From contig JAHJLI010000123.1 in NCBI GenBank assembly GCA_018821785.1, forward strand, positions 1 through 64,000: a stretch of 64,000 nucleotides of DNA. The letters run 5' to 3'. The translations under genes and the position numbers were made by a program. Positions 46,081 to 53,999 of this stretch are shown piece after piece. The notes below the pieces were generated by a model. That model ran no database searches. It had not been told where the DNA came from and saw nothing but the letters and a program-made list of their open reading frames with translations. Positions within the stretch are counted from its first letter, which is position 1; every line of letters starts with the position of its first letter. The DNA is from Pseudomonadota bacterium (GTDB taxonomy: Bacteria; Desulfobacterota; Desulfobulbia; Desulfobulbales; Desulfocapsaceae).

Positions 46081-47524
46081 CATCAAGAGCTCTGATGCAG
46101 AACCCAACGGCACTGCAGGGAAAACACCGGATAAACCAAAGGGCAAGGCTTCGCTGTTACGCAGAATGCCTCTTGTAAAGGTAGTCTCGACTTACAGAAA
46201 ACACAACGAGATGCGTCGAGATGCCGAGTTCATGCCTGCCACCCTGCAGGTATTGGAGCGACCACCCGCCCCCTTTTCTCGGGTAATGCTGATTTTTGTA
46301 GTTGTCTTTGCCACCTTTGTCATCGGCTGGGCTTCATTTGCCAGGATGGATATCGTCGTCGGTGCCACGGGTGTAGTTATTCCCAAGGGTAAGGTGAAGA
46401 TCGTACAACCGCTGGAACCGGGGATGGTTACCGCAATCCATGTGCGCGATGGGCAGATAGTGAAAAAGGGTGATCCTCTCGTGTCGATGGACAATACCGA
46501 CAGCACTGCCGATATCGGCACATTGCAGAGAGACCTTTCCAAAGCAGAGTTGACCATTCTCCGCCTGGATGCCGAGTTGCAGAACAATCCAGCCCTGTTT
46601 GTCCCTGCAACCGAGTCCGATAAACAGACGGTCCTGTTGCAGAGTCGCTTACTCGAACAATCTGTGGCGGCCTATAAGGAGCGGCAGGCGGCCCTGGAAA
46701 CTGAAATAGAACGATGCCAGGCTGAGCGTGAATCAATTCAGGCAAACCTCAGGAGGTTGACCGAGTCGTTGCCGTTATCTCGTGCGCTGTATGACAAAAA
46801 AAGCATCCTTGCTGAACGAAAACTTATCTCGAGCACTGAGCTTCTGCAGGCGCAGATAGAAATGAGTGATGTGCAGCACAATCTGGTTGCCGCGGGGAGC
46901 CGTTTGCAGGAAGTAGATGCCCGGCTTTTACGGGCGAAAGAGGAAAAGAGGCTGGTGGCAACAGAGTACCGCCGAGATTTGCTGAGAGCCTTGACAGAAG
47001 CCAGAACTGCCAGAGAAAGCCTTGGCCATCAGTTGGCTAAGGCTGAGAATAAACAGATCCATTTTGAACTGAAGTCTCCGGCCGACGGCATAGTTCAGCA
47101 GCTGGCTATTCATACTGTCGGTGGAGTGGTAACCGCAGCTCAGCCACTGATGGTGATTGTTCCGACCGACGGCGGCCTGGAGATTGAGGCCAAGGTGTTG
47201 AACAAGGATATCGGTTTTATTGCCCAGAAGCAGGATGTGTCGGTGAAGGTAACCGCCTATCCGTTTACTCAATACGGTGATCTGCAGGGGAACATCGAGT
47301 GGGTTGCCGGGGATGCGGTTATCGACAAGGAAATGGGGCCGAATTATCCGATTCGGGTTTCGGTAAGCGGCTACCAGCTCCCCAACATTATTAATGGGCG
47401 TCAGGGAGTCATTACCCCGGGCATGACAGTGACTGCCGACGTCAAGGTCGGGCAACGAAGGGTGATCGAATATTTTCTTGGACCGATTTTACGGTATAAA
47501 GATCAAAGTTTACGGGAGATATGA
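46073..47524 (+). CDS. HlyD-like type I secretion adaptor (membrane fusion protein)
   Basis: This 483-residue protein has a cytoplasmic N-terminus, a single transmembrane helix near residues 75-97 (LIFVVVFATFVIGWASF), and a lipoyl-like half (GVVIPKGKVKIVQPLEPGMV). A long coiled-coil region spans about 140-330 (LRRLTESLPLSRALYDK, then alternating E-K-R stretches). The C-terminal block is the HlyD signature VKVTAYPFTQYGDLQGNIEW. It bridges the ABC transporter to the TolC-like channel in the periplasm. The ATG at 46073 has a strong AGGAGGG and overlaps the transporter gene by 8 bases, so the two are coupled. Confidence 0.94.
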   Translation: MPDIKSSDAEPNGTAGKTPDKPKGKASLLRRMPLVKVVSTYRKHNEMRRDAEFMPATLQVLERPPAPFSRVMLIFVVVFATFVIGWASFARMDIVVGATGVVIPKGKVKIVQPLEPGMVTAIHVRDGQIVKKGDPLVSMDNTDSTADIGTLQRDLSKAELTILRLDAELQNNPALFVPATESDKQTVLLQSRLLEQSVAAYKERQAALETEIERCQAERESIQANLRRLTESLPLSRALYDKKSILAERKLISSTELLQAQIEMSDVQHNLVAAGSRLQEVDARLLRAKEEKRLVATEYRRDLLRALTEARTARESLGHQLAKAENKQIHFELKSPADGIVQQLAIHTVGGVVTAAQPLMVIVPTDGGLEIEAKVLNKDIGFIAQKQDVSVKVTAYPFTQYGDLQGNIEWVAGDAVIDKEMGPNYPIRVSVSGYQLPNIINGRQGVITPGMTVTADVKVGQRRVIEYFLGPILRYKDQSLREI

Positions 47525-47526
47525 AC

Positions 47527-48090
47527 ATGACAATAAACACAGAGAAACAAAATGATGAGCCCCCCACCATGAAAACAAGCGAGGCGGAGGAGAATGCCGC
47601 TTTAAAAGAACACATTCACGATCAGTCTCTGAAGGTTCTGAAACGTCTGCCGGCGATGGGGCCGATCATTATGCTCTACATGCAGTCATCGCACCGCCGT
47701 TTTCAGTTTATCAGTGATCTTGAGTGGTTATTGTTGCCACCCCTAGTGTCGGGACAATGCAAGCTCTACATGAAAAAAGAGTACCCTATCTCCTTTATAA
47801 GCTGGGCTTTTCTCGATGAAGCTGCAGAAAAGCGCCTGTTTCAGAATGGCGGTAGACTGCGGCCGGACGACTGGAAATCAGGGGATCGCCTGTGGATTAT
47901 CGATCTTGTCGCGCCCTTCGGCGGGGTGGAAAATATGCTCGGGGATATCCGCAAAAATGAGTTTCCCGATCAGATCATCCGCCTTATCGCACCCGATCTC
48001 AAGACCGGCGGGATCACGGCCAGGGAGCTTCCGCCGTACAGCAGCATGCAGCCGGACGTTGTGGAAGACCCCCAAAAACCCGACGCCTGA
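47527..48090 (+). CDS. HlyC-like toxin-activating lysine acyltransferase
   Basis: This 187-residue protein resembles HlyC/RtxC enzymes, which use acyl-ACP to fatty-acylate internal lysines of RTX toxins. Matches run across the core. MLYMQSSHRR carries His56, corresponding to the catalytic histidine of HlyC. SISFISWAF-type text is seen as PISFISWAFLDEAAEKRL. DDWKSGDRLWIIDLVAPFGG carries Asp126, corresponding to the second catalytic residue. ATG 47527 was preferred because GGAG lies 8 bases before it; ATG 47521 overlaps the adaptor's stop. Its presence suggests that the exported substrate is lipid-modified. The substrate's acylation sites are unknown. Confidence 0.88.
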   Translation: MTINTEKQNDEPPTMKTSEAEENAALKEHIHDQSLKVLKRLPAMGPIIMLYMQSSHRRFQFISDLEWLLLPPLVSGQCKLYMKKEYPISFISWAFLDEAAEKRLFQNGGRLRPDDWKSGDRLWIIDLVAPFGGVENMLGDIRKNEFPDQIIRLIAPDLKTGGITARELPPYSSMQPDVVEDPQKPDA

Positions 48091-48165
48091 GAGCATTGTT
48101 GTCTGGCATAACACCTTGGAACTCTTTGTTCTTTACCAAATAATATCTGTTAACAACATGATACG

Positions 48166-49479
48166 ATGAAACTTCATTTATTACGATACAGGTGTTGTCT
48201 GCTAGCACTCGTTACCCTGGCCGGATTTTCAACTCCGGCTTCGGCCTTGGATCTTCCTGAGGCCATTCGGCTCGCTTTTAAACACGATGTTCAGTTACGA
48301 GCCGACACATTTGCCGCTGAAGCGAGGAATTCCGATGGGTGGCAGTCGGTTGCCGGTTATGGCCCGACCCTGATTGCATCCGGCTCTTATATGCGAAGCC
48401 GGGACAGCTCTCAGCCGGAAGACAGTGCAAAACTTGCGGATCGGTTGGCAAAATTCAACGAAGGTGAAATAAAAGTAGGGTTAGAACAACCTGTGTTTGA
48501 TTTGGAAAAAGGCAGCAAAGCCCTGCAGGGTATGGCCGAGATGGATATCGCCGAACTGCTGAAAAAGAAGGCGGGCGAGGATCTCCTCATCAAGGTGCAT
48601 GAAAGATATTACGCAATACTTTCGGCGCAGCAGGCGCACCGGCTGGCCCGGTCGGAAAGCGCGGCTCTGTTAAAACAGGTTCGGGATGCAGAAGATAAAC
48701 TCGAACTTGGCTTCGGTACTATTACCAGCCAGTATGATGCCGAGGCCCGTTATCGCCTTTCGGCAGCGGCTGAGATTGCCAGGAAAACCGACCTTGATAA
48801 TACCAACAAAGCTTTGGAGGAAATCATTGACCAAGAGATAGCCTGCGAACTTGAGGATCTTGCGCCGGATATGTTGTTGCCGGCTGTCCCAAAAGATGTC
48901 GCCACCTGGCTTGAGGTCGCCGGTGCAGCTAATATCGATATCAATATCAAGGAATTGCAGCTGAAAACCGCACAGCTCGAGTACCGGGGAATGCAGAGTC
49001 GTTTTTTGCCGACCCTGGTCCTTTTTGCCGACTACAGTGAACGGCATCCTGATAATGGTCTCTTGGGTTATGGCGAAGAGCGGAGCGAGGCGGATATTGG
49101 TCTCCGCCTTGAGGGAAAAATCCTTTCAGGAGGCCGGGACACTGCCGCCGCCATGGCTGCCGGAAAAAGAGTCAAGGCGGCCGAGGAGCGAGTCACCGCT
49201 GCCAAGCGGGCAATGAACCGTTCGGTACGATCGCTCTGGGAGAGTATCCAGCAAACCCGCGAGTTGATTGCAGCAAATAAACAGGCAGTTGCGGCTAATG
49301 AAAAGGCACTGGAATCAACCCGGGCCGCCTATGATGAAGGAGCAAAAGTCTTGCTTGATGTTCTCAATGTCCAGCAGGATTATTACCGGTCACAGAGACA
49401 ATACAAAACTTCCCGTTACGACTACATGATGTTGCTGGAAAAATTTCGGCAGGTTGTGGGTGTTGAAAAATTTTACTAG
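48166..49479 (+). CDS. TolC-family outer membrane channel
   Basis: This 437-residue outer-membrane efflux protein has a signal peptide ending at about residue 27 (STPASALDLPEAI). The duplicated TolC layout has first-half text LPEAIRLAFKHDVQLRA and a second half with VANEKALESTRAAYDEG and a YKTSRYDYMMLLEKF tail. It forms the outer-membrane duct for the ABC transporter/adaptor pair. The start lacks a clear ribosome site. The ABC, adaptor, acyltransferase and channel genes are consecutive, so this is a self-contained type I secretion unit. Confidence 0.92.
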   Translation: MKLHLLRYRCCLLALVTLAGFSTPASALDLPEAIRLAFKHDVQLRADTFAAEARNSDGWQSVAGYGPTLIASGSYMRSRDSSQPEDSAKLADRLAKFNEGEIKVGLEQPVFDLEKGSKALQGMAEMDIAELLKKKAGEDLLIKVHERYYAILSAQQAHRLARSESAALLKQVRDAEDKLELGFGTITSQYDAEARYRLSAAAEIARKTDLDNTNKALEEIIDQEIACELEDLAPDMLLPAVPKDVATWLEVAGAANIDINIKELQLKTAQLEYRGMQSRFLPTLVLFADYSERHPDNGLLGYGEERSEADIGLRLEGKILSGGRDTAAAMAAGKRVKAAEERVTAAKRAMNRSVRSLWESIQQTRELIAANKQAVAANEKALESTRAAYDEGAKVLLDVLNVQQDYYRSQRQYKTSRYDYMMLLEKFRQVVGVEKFY

Positions 49480-49490
49480 GAGCTGCAAAA

Positions 49491-50141
49491 ATGAGGAGAT
49501 GTTTTTTAAATGTATTTGTTCTTTTTTTCATCATTTTTCTCTTTGCTGGGTGTCGCGCTACCAAATACGACCTAACCAAAGCGCACCTCAAAACCAATTT
49601 CCAGGGATCAGGCAAGTTGGCAATAGGTGTGCAGGACCTGCGGCCATTTGTTGTTGACCGGAAAAAACTGCCAACGCATATTGGCCCTCATCGTTTAGGC
49701 ACAGGGATGCCGAGGGATGCCGACACGAAATCAGGCAAAACCCTGGCTGAAGACATTACGACCATTCTTGCGTCTTCCTTTACCGCAAATGGTTTTCAGG
49801 TAACACAGTTCCCAATTTCCACAAACGACAATCAGGAAGCGCTCATCAAGCAAAAGGTCGCCTCTTTCTATGACAAAATCATCGTCTTAACCTTAAAACA
49901 GTTTCGCTCCGACAGCTGGGCGGAAGTTGAACTGCAATGGGAGATAAAGATGAGTGTCTATGATGGCAAGGGGACGCTTCTCGCAGAGAAGGACAGTGCT
50001 GGTTTTGAAGAAGGGCTAAAACGCAATTACATGGGTGCCATCTCGCGTGGACAGGCGGAAAAAGCGATCACAGACAAATTGGGACTAATACTTGTTGAAC
50101 TGATAGCTTCTCCTGAATGTCAGAGCGCAATTGTTAACTGA
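49491..50141 (+). CDS. lipoprotein of unknown function encoded beside the secretion channel
   Basis: This 216-residue protein has a lipoprotein leader ending in FLFAGC, with Cys20 as the lipidated residue. The mature part begins with a beta-rich LAIGVQDLRPFVV section. An alternating sheet/helix part (IIVLTLKQFRSDSWAEVELQWEIKMSV) and a terminal helix follow. No family was recognised. It follows the TolC-like gene after 11 bases with a TAGGAG site. It is most likely an envelope accessory of the secretion locus, for example anchored to the outer membrane near the channel. Confidence 0.7.
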   Translation: MRRCFLNVFVLFFIIFLFAGCRATKYDLTKAHLKTNFQGSGKLAIGVQDLRPFVVDRKKLPTHIGPHRLGTGMPRDADTKSGKTLAEDITTILASSFTANGFQVTQFPISTNDNQEALIKQKVASFYDKIIVLTLKQFRSDSWAEVELQWEIKMSVYDGKGTLLAEKDSAGFEEGLKRNYMGAISRGQAEKAITDKLGLILVELIASPECQSAIVN

Positions 50142-50223
50142 CCGCGTCTTTCAAAATGTTTAATCCAAACAAATGGTTATGTGGGCGCTCCAAGGGCGAA
50201 ATTTTATAAACAATGGAGAAAAA

Positions 50224-50631
50224 ATGAAATTAGCAATACTTCTAACTGGGATTCTTCTTCTTGCAGGCTGTTCAGCACACAGTCCGTTTATCGCAAAAAA
50301 CACCACAGATACTACAGCTGTCTCGCAAAACAAGTATCCCGCGCACTCAAACAAAGTGCTTCTCACACCTCTGACTCTTCCGGAATCGCAAAAATTTGAA
50401 GTGCTGGAGCAAATCGAAGTAGGAAAGGTCTGGTACGGTTCCAGCAAAAAAGTCGCACTCTCCTTGGCTGAAAGAGCCAGAGCAATAGGGGCGGATGCGG
50501 TTATTGACTATAAGGCATGGACTCAACCTTCAGGGTTTTCCTGGTTTGCGCCGCATGGCTCAGGCAGTGCCATTAAGATTCTCGACAAGGCATCTGTTGA
50601 CCTTTCTTCAATGCAGGGAGAGTGGCAATAG
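50224..50631 (+). CDS. small lipoprotein, heavy-metal-binding (YbjQ-like) in part
   Basis: This 135-residue protein has a lipoprotein leader ending in LLAGC. The mature region has KFEVLEQIEVGKVWYG, then LAERARAIGADAVIDYKAW, resembling the alpha-beta pattern of YbjQ-type proteins in which a repeated IGADAV motif closes the fold. Function is unknown. The start at 50224 was chosen over an upstream in-frame ATG because the leader begins there. A structured terminator-like element follows the gene. Confidence 0.6.
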   Translation: MKLAILLTGILLLAGCSAHSPFIAKNTTDTTAVSQNKYPAHSNKVLLTPLTLPESQKFEVLEQIEVGKVWYGSSKKVALSLAERARAIGADAVIDYKAWTQPSGFSWFAPHGSGSAIKILDKASVDLSSMQGEWQ

Positions 50632-50659
50632 ACCATTTGCAATCATAATCTGACAATCG

Positions 50660-50711
50660 GGTTCAGCTGGCGTCTCACCGAGAGGGTGCCGCGGCTGACC
50701 TGAATTTTTGC
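50660..50711 (+). terminator. structured terminator-like hairpin
   Basis: GGTTCAGC pairs with GGCTGACC through a bulge, and inside it CACC and GGGTG pair across a GAGA tetraloop. TTTTTG follows after two bases. It reads as a rho-independent terminator or a folded leader for the next gene. Confidence 0.45.
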
Positions 50712-50737
50712 TGATCCAACCCTAAAAGGAAATGTCC

Positions 50738-51865
50738 ATGCGCCCAATTTCTAAATCGGTCTTGACCCTATTGTTTTTCTGTTCGTTTGTCATAACGGCT
50801 ATTGGGGAAGACACTCCTGCACCAATCAAACCTTTGACTGTTACTGAGGCTCGCAATGCAGCAGTAGGTTTTGCTCTCACGCAAGCAACATTCACGGATA
50901 ATATGATTGCGGCCTGCAGCCAACTTTCCTCGAAAGGCAAACAAGATCCTGAAATCGTTCTCTCAGGCTGGCGTCAGCGAAATGGCCCGTACGTCGAGGC
51001 GGCGCATGGTTGGATTCTTTACGTCACAGGAATTATTCGTGGCAGCCAGGGGCAGGAAGCCGCCGAAACATTTCAGTCAAATACACTCAATGAATTCAAA
51101 ACTATGGCAAGAGCCACAGCAGATGATATGTTCTCGCGAGGTGACGCAAAATCAGTTGTATGTGAAAAATGGATGCTCTTTTTGTCCGACCCTCGGATCG
51201 ACCTGGTCGCATCAACAGAGTTTGGTGCGGATCTTCGTGACATTCTTACCTTTCACAGGGCAGTTCTGGAAGCAGCACGTGGACATGTATCGCCAAACAC
51301 CGATCCATTGCATGACGTGGCGGCGGCAGGCAATCGTGGTGATTTCAAGACTGAGTTGGCAATTCTTACGCCTTTGGCGGAATTAGGAAATCCTGATGCA
51401 TTGGGAAATATTGGAAATATCTACGTCTTTGGCAAGGGGGTAGAAATAAACCTTGCTACTGCATATAGCTATTGGCTCCGAGCAGCCGAGAAACATCTTG
51501 GCACTGCAATGTTTAATATCGCTTCGCTTTACACATCAGGCCAAGGTGGTTTGGCTAATGACCAGATGCAGGCGGCACTTTGGTATAAAAAGGCGGCAGA
51601 GCATCGGCACGAAAAGGCAATGATCAATCTCAGTTCAATATACGCTTCTGGGCGGGGTCTCGAAAAGAACAGGCAGCTTGCCGTTGCATGGGCATCTCTT
51701 GCTGCCACAAACGCAAAATCCGAGCAAGCAAAGATCCTCTATCAAAATCAACTTCGAGAACTTGTCAAAGGTATGAGCAAAGAAGAGGTGGCTGAAACTC
51801 AGAAAGTAATGGGCGAACTTGCAAAGATTATTGATGCAAACGTTGCTATGTACATGAACTGGTGA
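50738..51865 (+). CDS. exported Sel1-repeat protein
   Basis: This 375-residue protein has a signal peptide ending near residue 24. An N-terminal helical region follows, with text resembling Rap1a/Tai-type immunity or adaptor domains (VEAAHGWILYVTGIIRG). The C-terminal third has three Sel1/TPR-like repeats: LGNPDALGNIGNIYVFGKG, LGTAMFNIASLYTSGQGG, and EKAMINLSSIYASGRG. Sel1 repeats mediate protein-protein contacts. It may organise the secretion complex in the periplasm, or be an immunity-like partner; neither is proven. The second ATG (50738) is preferred because AAGGA lies 8 bases before it. Confidence 0.72.
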   Translation: MRPISKSVLTLLFFCSFVITAIGEDTPAPIKPLTVTEARNAAVGFALTQATFTDNMIAACSQLSSKGKQDPEIVLSGWRQRNGPYVEAAHGWILYVTGIIRGSQGQEAAETFQSNTLNEFKTMARATADDMFSRGDAKSVVCEKWMLFLSDPRIDLVASTEFGADLRDILTFHRAVLEAARGHVSPNTDPLHDVAAAGNRGDFKTELAILTPLAELGNPDALGNIGNIYVFGKGVEINLATAYSYWLRAAEKHLGTAMFNIASLYTSGQGGLANDQMQAALWYKKAAEHRHEKAMINLSSIYASGRGLEKNRQLAVAWASLAATNAKSEQAKILYQNQLRELVKGMSKEEVAETQKVMGELAKIIDANVAMYMNW

Positions 51866-51914
51866 GTTCATGCTGGAAAACAATTATTTCGGTGAGGAAT
51901 GGGTGCCGGTTTGA
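51864..51914 (+). pseudogene. possible fossil of the giant protein's cadherin-like repeat
   Basis: In one frame the bases read EFM-L-ENNYFGEE then a stop, against EFM-P-ENNYFGEE in the ninth repeat of the giant protein (residues 2065-2076). Most base differences are synonymous. No other part of the repeat is seen, so it may be a leftover of a rearrangement or a chance match. Confidence 0.35.
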
Positions 51915-52032
51915 TGGGAGAAGATAAGACAATCGAAATGGGGATTGCTGTAAGAAAAATGCAGGATCAATTTGGTATTGTAAAAAATTTGAAACAAAAA
52001 AACCCCAGAAAAAAGACCAGTTGGAGATACTT

Positions 52033-52353
52033 ATGAAGAAATCGAAGGCCCTTCTCTTGATACTATTGCTTTTTACGCTCCCCTTGCTTGGATGCGCGAG
52101 TCCAAAAAACAAAGAGGTTCCCCAACTCCCGGCCTTCATCTCGTTTTCCGGTCAGACTGAGAATGCCAAAGTCACTGTCGATGGCGTCGAATTTGTTTTG
52201 GATGAATCTTTTCTCAGAACAAACCGTTACCCGCTGCCGGCAGGCAAACATTCCGTCACTGTGCGACATGGAGAAACAGTCATCGTCAAACGATTTTTTT
52301 ATCTTCCGGGTGGGGTAGTTAAAGACATAAAGATACCGGTAATGGATCTTTAA
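52033..52353 (+). CDS. small lipoprotein (PEGA-like)
   Basis: This 106-residue protein has a lipoprotein leader ending in LPLLGC. The mature part reads VTVDGVEFVLDES, then YPLPAGKHSVTVRHGETV and a terminal VVKDIKIPVMDL. This is the PEGA-type pattern of a strand, a Gly-Lys turn and a strand, associated with surface-anchored domains. Function is unknown. The ATG at 52033 follows TTGGAGATACTT. It stands between the Sel1 protein and the large exported protein. Confidence 0.62.
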   Translation: MKKSKALLLILLLFTLPLLGCASPKNKEVPQLPAFISFSGQTENAKVTVDGVEFVLDESFLRTNRYPLPAGKHSVTVRHGETVIVKRFFYLPGGVVKDIKIPVMDL

Positions 52354-52425
52354 TTAGCTGTAAAAACTCCTAAATATGAGAAAAAACATCCGGTCGGTTT
52401 GCCAAAACTATACAAAGGCGATCAT

Positions 52426-53934
52426 ATGAACATCAGGCACAGACAACAATTCATAGGGTTGACAGCCCTGCTCCTGTTAATACTGCCACTGGGCCTGGCC
52501 CACGGTTCCTGCGATAGATTGACCTACGCGGAGCGTCAAGATTCTAGGTTTCAAAGGTTTTGCGGCTATGGCAGCACTATCACAACTGATAACCACGCAT
52601 GGGTGGTAAGCGAATATGCGCAAAAGCGTTTTGCTCTGCCCAAGGAGTGGCGCGATAAAGAGCTGCGTGGTGCGGAGATTGCGGCTTTTCGCGTTGAGCC
52701 TTCCGGGCGTAAACGCTGTCACGGCGAGGGGGACAGTAAAAAATGTGTCTGGTCCTTTGATTGTGTTCTCGATCTGTGGATCGACAGTGGTACGGAGCTC
52801 GGCATACAAAAGAACCATGATGTCGAGTTCAAGCCGTGGAAAAGTTCTTTATATATACTTGGAGAGCGTAACCCTGAGCTGAAGGCCAAGTGGCAGAATG
52901 GTTTTGGTCTTCAGGGTGTTACCCTGGAGGTTGACGGACAGACTGCGACCCAGCCCTATACCATTGAGGCGATAGGCTATAACAAAGGGGCGCTCAGGAA
53001 AGGCTTGACCTTGGTCACCCTCCTGATCGACGGCAGGGCCACCTTGCTGCCGGCGGATATCCCCCGCGCAGTGCGCTTTCCCGGTTCGCAAACGGAGTCG
53101 CATCTGGTGCAGTTGCCGCCGTCATTCTGGCAAAGGGTTCTGGAACTTCATGCGACTACTGCCACTGTAACTGAAACCAATTGGCGGGGCGGCAGGGAGG
53201 AAGATACCGGCCTCTGGGCGTATAGTCAGGCGTTTGCCGACCGTTATAATATGCCGACTTCCAGGGTGAGCGAAGAGCTGCATGGAGCCCAGGCGGTTGC
53301 CTATCGCATGGTCCCGAGCGGACAAAGCACTTGTGGGTATTTTGGTGACTCTAATAGCTGCACTCCGGGAGGGCTGGGACGATGGGATGAGGTGTTTGAT
53401 TTTTACGTAGATAAACAAGCCGATCTCTCCCTCACCATTGAAGATACTTTTTACGCCAAAGGCGGTGGCCTTTCTCGTAATTCGGCAATGTTTTTGGGTG
53501 AATATTTTCAAGAAAATGATCTTCCTCGCTATCCATGGCTTTATTCATATAAGCCTTTTAAGTTGGTCGAATTCACCTATCGGGCTCGAGAGAAATCTGG
53601 GGAGATGGATCCGAAGTGGTATGGGGGTGGCGCATATGGTCGATATATGCTTCACGGCAGTGCATGGGACTTGGGGTTCTCCATCGCTTCCGTCGATGAA
53701 CATATATCAGGGCCATATAGAGGAAGTCAGGTGGAAGACAATTTTTTCCTCTTTATAGATTCAACGCGTTGGGTTAATTGGCATCCCGGCGGATTTGCAA
53801 AAAGCAGTCATGAAATAAGTCTGCCATCACCATTTATTGCAGAAATTCAGGAATATAACCGGTTGCATAATGAGCAGATGGGATCTTTTCTCGATCTGGT
53901 CGAAGAACGCTTAGGTGCTAAAAAGAAGAAATGA
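52426..53934 (+). CDS. exported protein with an internal tandem duplication, unknown family
   Basis: This 502-residue protein has a signal peptide ending near residue 27 (GLAHGSC). Two related segments of about 90 residues lie at 60-150 and 264-350. Both carry ELRGAEIAAFRVEPSG/ELHGAQAVAYRMVPSG, a GDS motif flanked by cysteines, and a strand ending in LWID/FYVD. Conserved cysteines suggest disulfides in the periplasm or on the surface. No known family was recognised. The ATG has no strong ribosome site. It directly precedes the giant protein and could be an accessory such as a chaperone, modifier or immunity factor. Confidence 0.6.
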   Translation: MNIRHRQQFIGLTALLLLILPLGLAHGSCDRLTYAERQDSRFQRFCGYGSTITTDNHAWVVSEYAQKRFALPKEWRDKELRGAEIAAFRVEPSGRKRCHGEGDSKKCVWSFDCVLDLWIDSGTELGIQKNHDVEFKPWKSSLYILGERNPELKAKWQNGFGLQGVTLEVDGQTATQPYTIEAIGYNKGALRKGLTLVTLLIDGRATLLPADIPRAVRFPGSQTESHLVQLPPSFWQRVLELHATTATVTETNWRGGREEDTGLWAYSQAFADRYNMPTSRVSEELHGAQAVAYRMVPSGQSTCGYFGDSNSCTPGGLGRWDEVFDFYVDKQADLSLTIEDTFYAKGGGLSRNSAMFLGEYFQENDLPRYPWLYSYKPFKLVEFTYRAREKSGEMDPKWYGGGAYGRYMLHGSAWDLGFSIASVDEHISGPYRGSQVEDNFFLFIDSTRWVNWHPGGFAKSSHEISLPSPFIAEIQEYNRLHNEQMGSFLDLVEERLGAKKKK

Positions 53935-53999
53935 CGAGTTTGGTCGGGCGTCTGCTAAAAGTTAACCAGCTTTCATAGAAATCATTTGGAGATCCTAAA

